6,090 nucleotides of DNA from Collinsella sp. (lineage in GTDB: Bacteria; Actinomycetota; Coriobacteriia; Coriobacteriales; Coriobacteriaceae). The stretch's first letter is position 1; every line of letters begins with the position of its first letter. The stretch is from assembly GCA_022713905.1 (NCBI GenBank), contig JAIHTM010000164.1, positions 1-6,090 of the forward strand, given 5' to 3'. The position numbers and the translations under genes are program-made. Shown piece by piece: positions 5,770 to 6,090 of the stretch. The notes beneath the pieces are model-generated. The model searched no databases. It was given only the letters and a program-made list of their open reading frames with translations, and was not told the origin of the DNA.

Positions 5770-6090
5770 ATGGACGATATAAGACCACGTTGCGGCTGGT
5801 GCAACCTCAGCAATCCCGTCTATGTTGCCTATCACGATGCTGAGTGGTCAGTTCCTTCGCACGATGACCATCATCTCTTTGAAATGCTGGTGCTCGAAAC
5901 CTTTCAGGCCGGACTGTCATGGGAGACGGTACTGAACAAACGCGAACGTTTCCGTCAGGCGTTCGAGGGGTTCGACATCGAACGGATCCGGCGCTATGAC
6001 GAGAACAAGATCGCCGAACTCATGAACGATCCGGGCATCATCCGCAACCGTCGCAAAATCGTCGCGACGGTCGGTAATGCCAACGCATTC
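5770..6090 (+). CDS. tag: DNA-3-methyladenine glycosylase I, 3' end outside the window
   Basis: The first 107 codons of a Tag protein, a cytoplasmic base-excision repair enzyme that removes 3-methyladenine from alkylated DNA. The N-terminus follows E. coli Tag closely: RCGWC (7-11), YVAYHDAEW (18-26), LFEMLVLETFQAGLSW (36-51), then FRQAF and GIIRNRRKI. Cys8 and His22 correspond to the zinc ligands Cys4 and His17 of E. coli Tag; Tyr21, Glu43 and Trp51 correspond to the base-binding Tyr16, Glu38 and Trp46. All are present, so the part seen is intact. The family is usually around 190-220 residues, so about half is missing beyond the window. It lies to the right of the tRNA remnant and terminator, has GC-rich codons and is probably backbone chromosome, not part of the island. 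Identity is near certain. Confidence 0.95.
   Translation, partial: MDDIRPRCGWCNLSNPVYVAYHDAEWSVPSHDDHHLFEMLVLETFQAGLSWETVLNKRERFRQAFEGFDIERIRRYDENKIAELMNDPGIIRNRRKIVATVGNANAF

Noticed and set aside
5655..5843. 62-codon plus-strand open frame upstream of tag
   Set aside because: It overlaps tag out of frame, has no ribosome binding site and resembles no protein I know.
1..6090. CRISPR array, insertion sequence or integrase gene
   Set aside because: No regularly spaced repeats, no transposase or recombinase motifs and no terminal inverted repeats are seen; any integrase must be outside the window.

Overview
The window looks like actinobacterial DNA, most likely a Bifidobacterium. The core genes are moderately GC-rich with GC-ending codons, and the other genes are clearly AT-richer. 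The genus is inferred from composition and gene style, not from a marker gene.

Layout. (1) Positions 1-1174, minus strand: an open frame that runs off the left edge. It encodes an unrecognised protein with one membrane segment. (2) 1175-1312: a divergent control region centred on a 24-bp near-perfect palindrome (1227-1250), with plausible back-to-back promoters. (3) 1313-4133, plus strand: a type II restriction-modification pair. The first gene is a Dcm/EcoRII-type cytosine-C5 methyltransferase with an N-terminal helix-turn-helix, and its predicted target is CCWGG. The second is a 472-residue endonuclease with an MvaI/BcnI-like PD-(D/E)XK core and a long N-terminal extension. (4) 4150-5004, minus strand: a second unrecognised single-pass membrane protein with a basic N-terminus and a coiled coil. 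(5) 5005-5290: no convincing gene, but short repeats that could be integrase arm sites. (6) 5291-5317: the 3' end of a tRNA gene (T-arm and acceptor strand) with no 5' part, followed by a strong intrinsic terminator. This is how one end of a tRNA-integrated element looks. (7) 5362-5769: non-coding, with three direct copies and one inverted copy of an ATACCTGCAACCG-like motif. (8) 5770 to the end: the start of tag, encoding 3-methyladenine DNA glycosylase I, probably chromosomal backbone.

Interpretation. Everything left of about 5317 is probably a mobile defence-type island whose edge lies in a tRNA 3' end, possibly tRNA-Pro. The methyltransferase would protect host CCWGG sites and the nuclease would cut unmodified DNA. 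The HTH may bind the palindrome and control both the R-M genes and the divergent membrane-protein gene. The most interesting points are the MvaI-like nuclease paired with a C5 (not N4) methyltransferase, the nuclease's extra N-terminal half, the shared operator, and the attachment-site signature.
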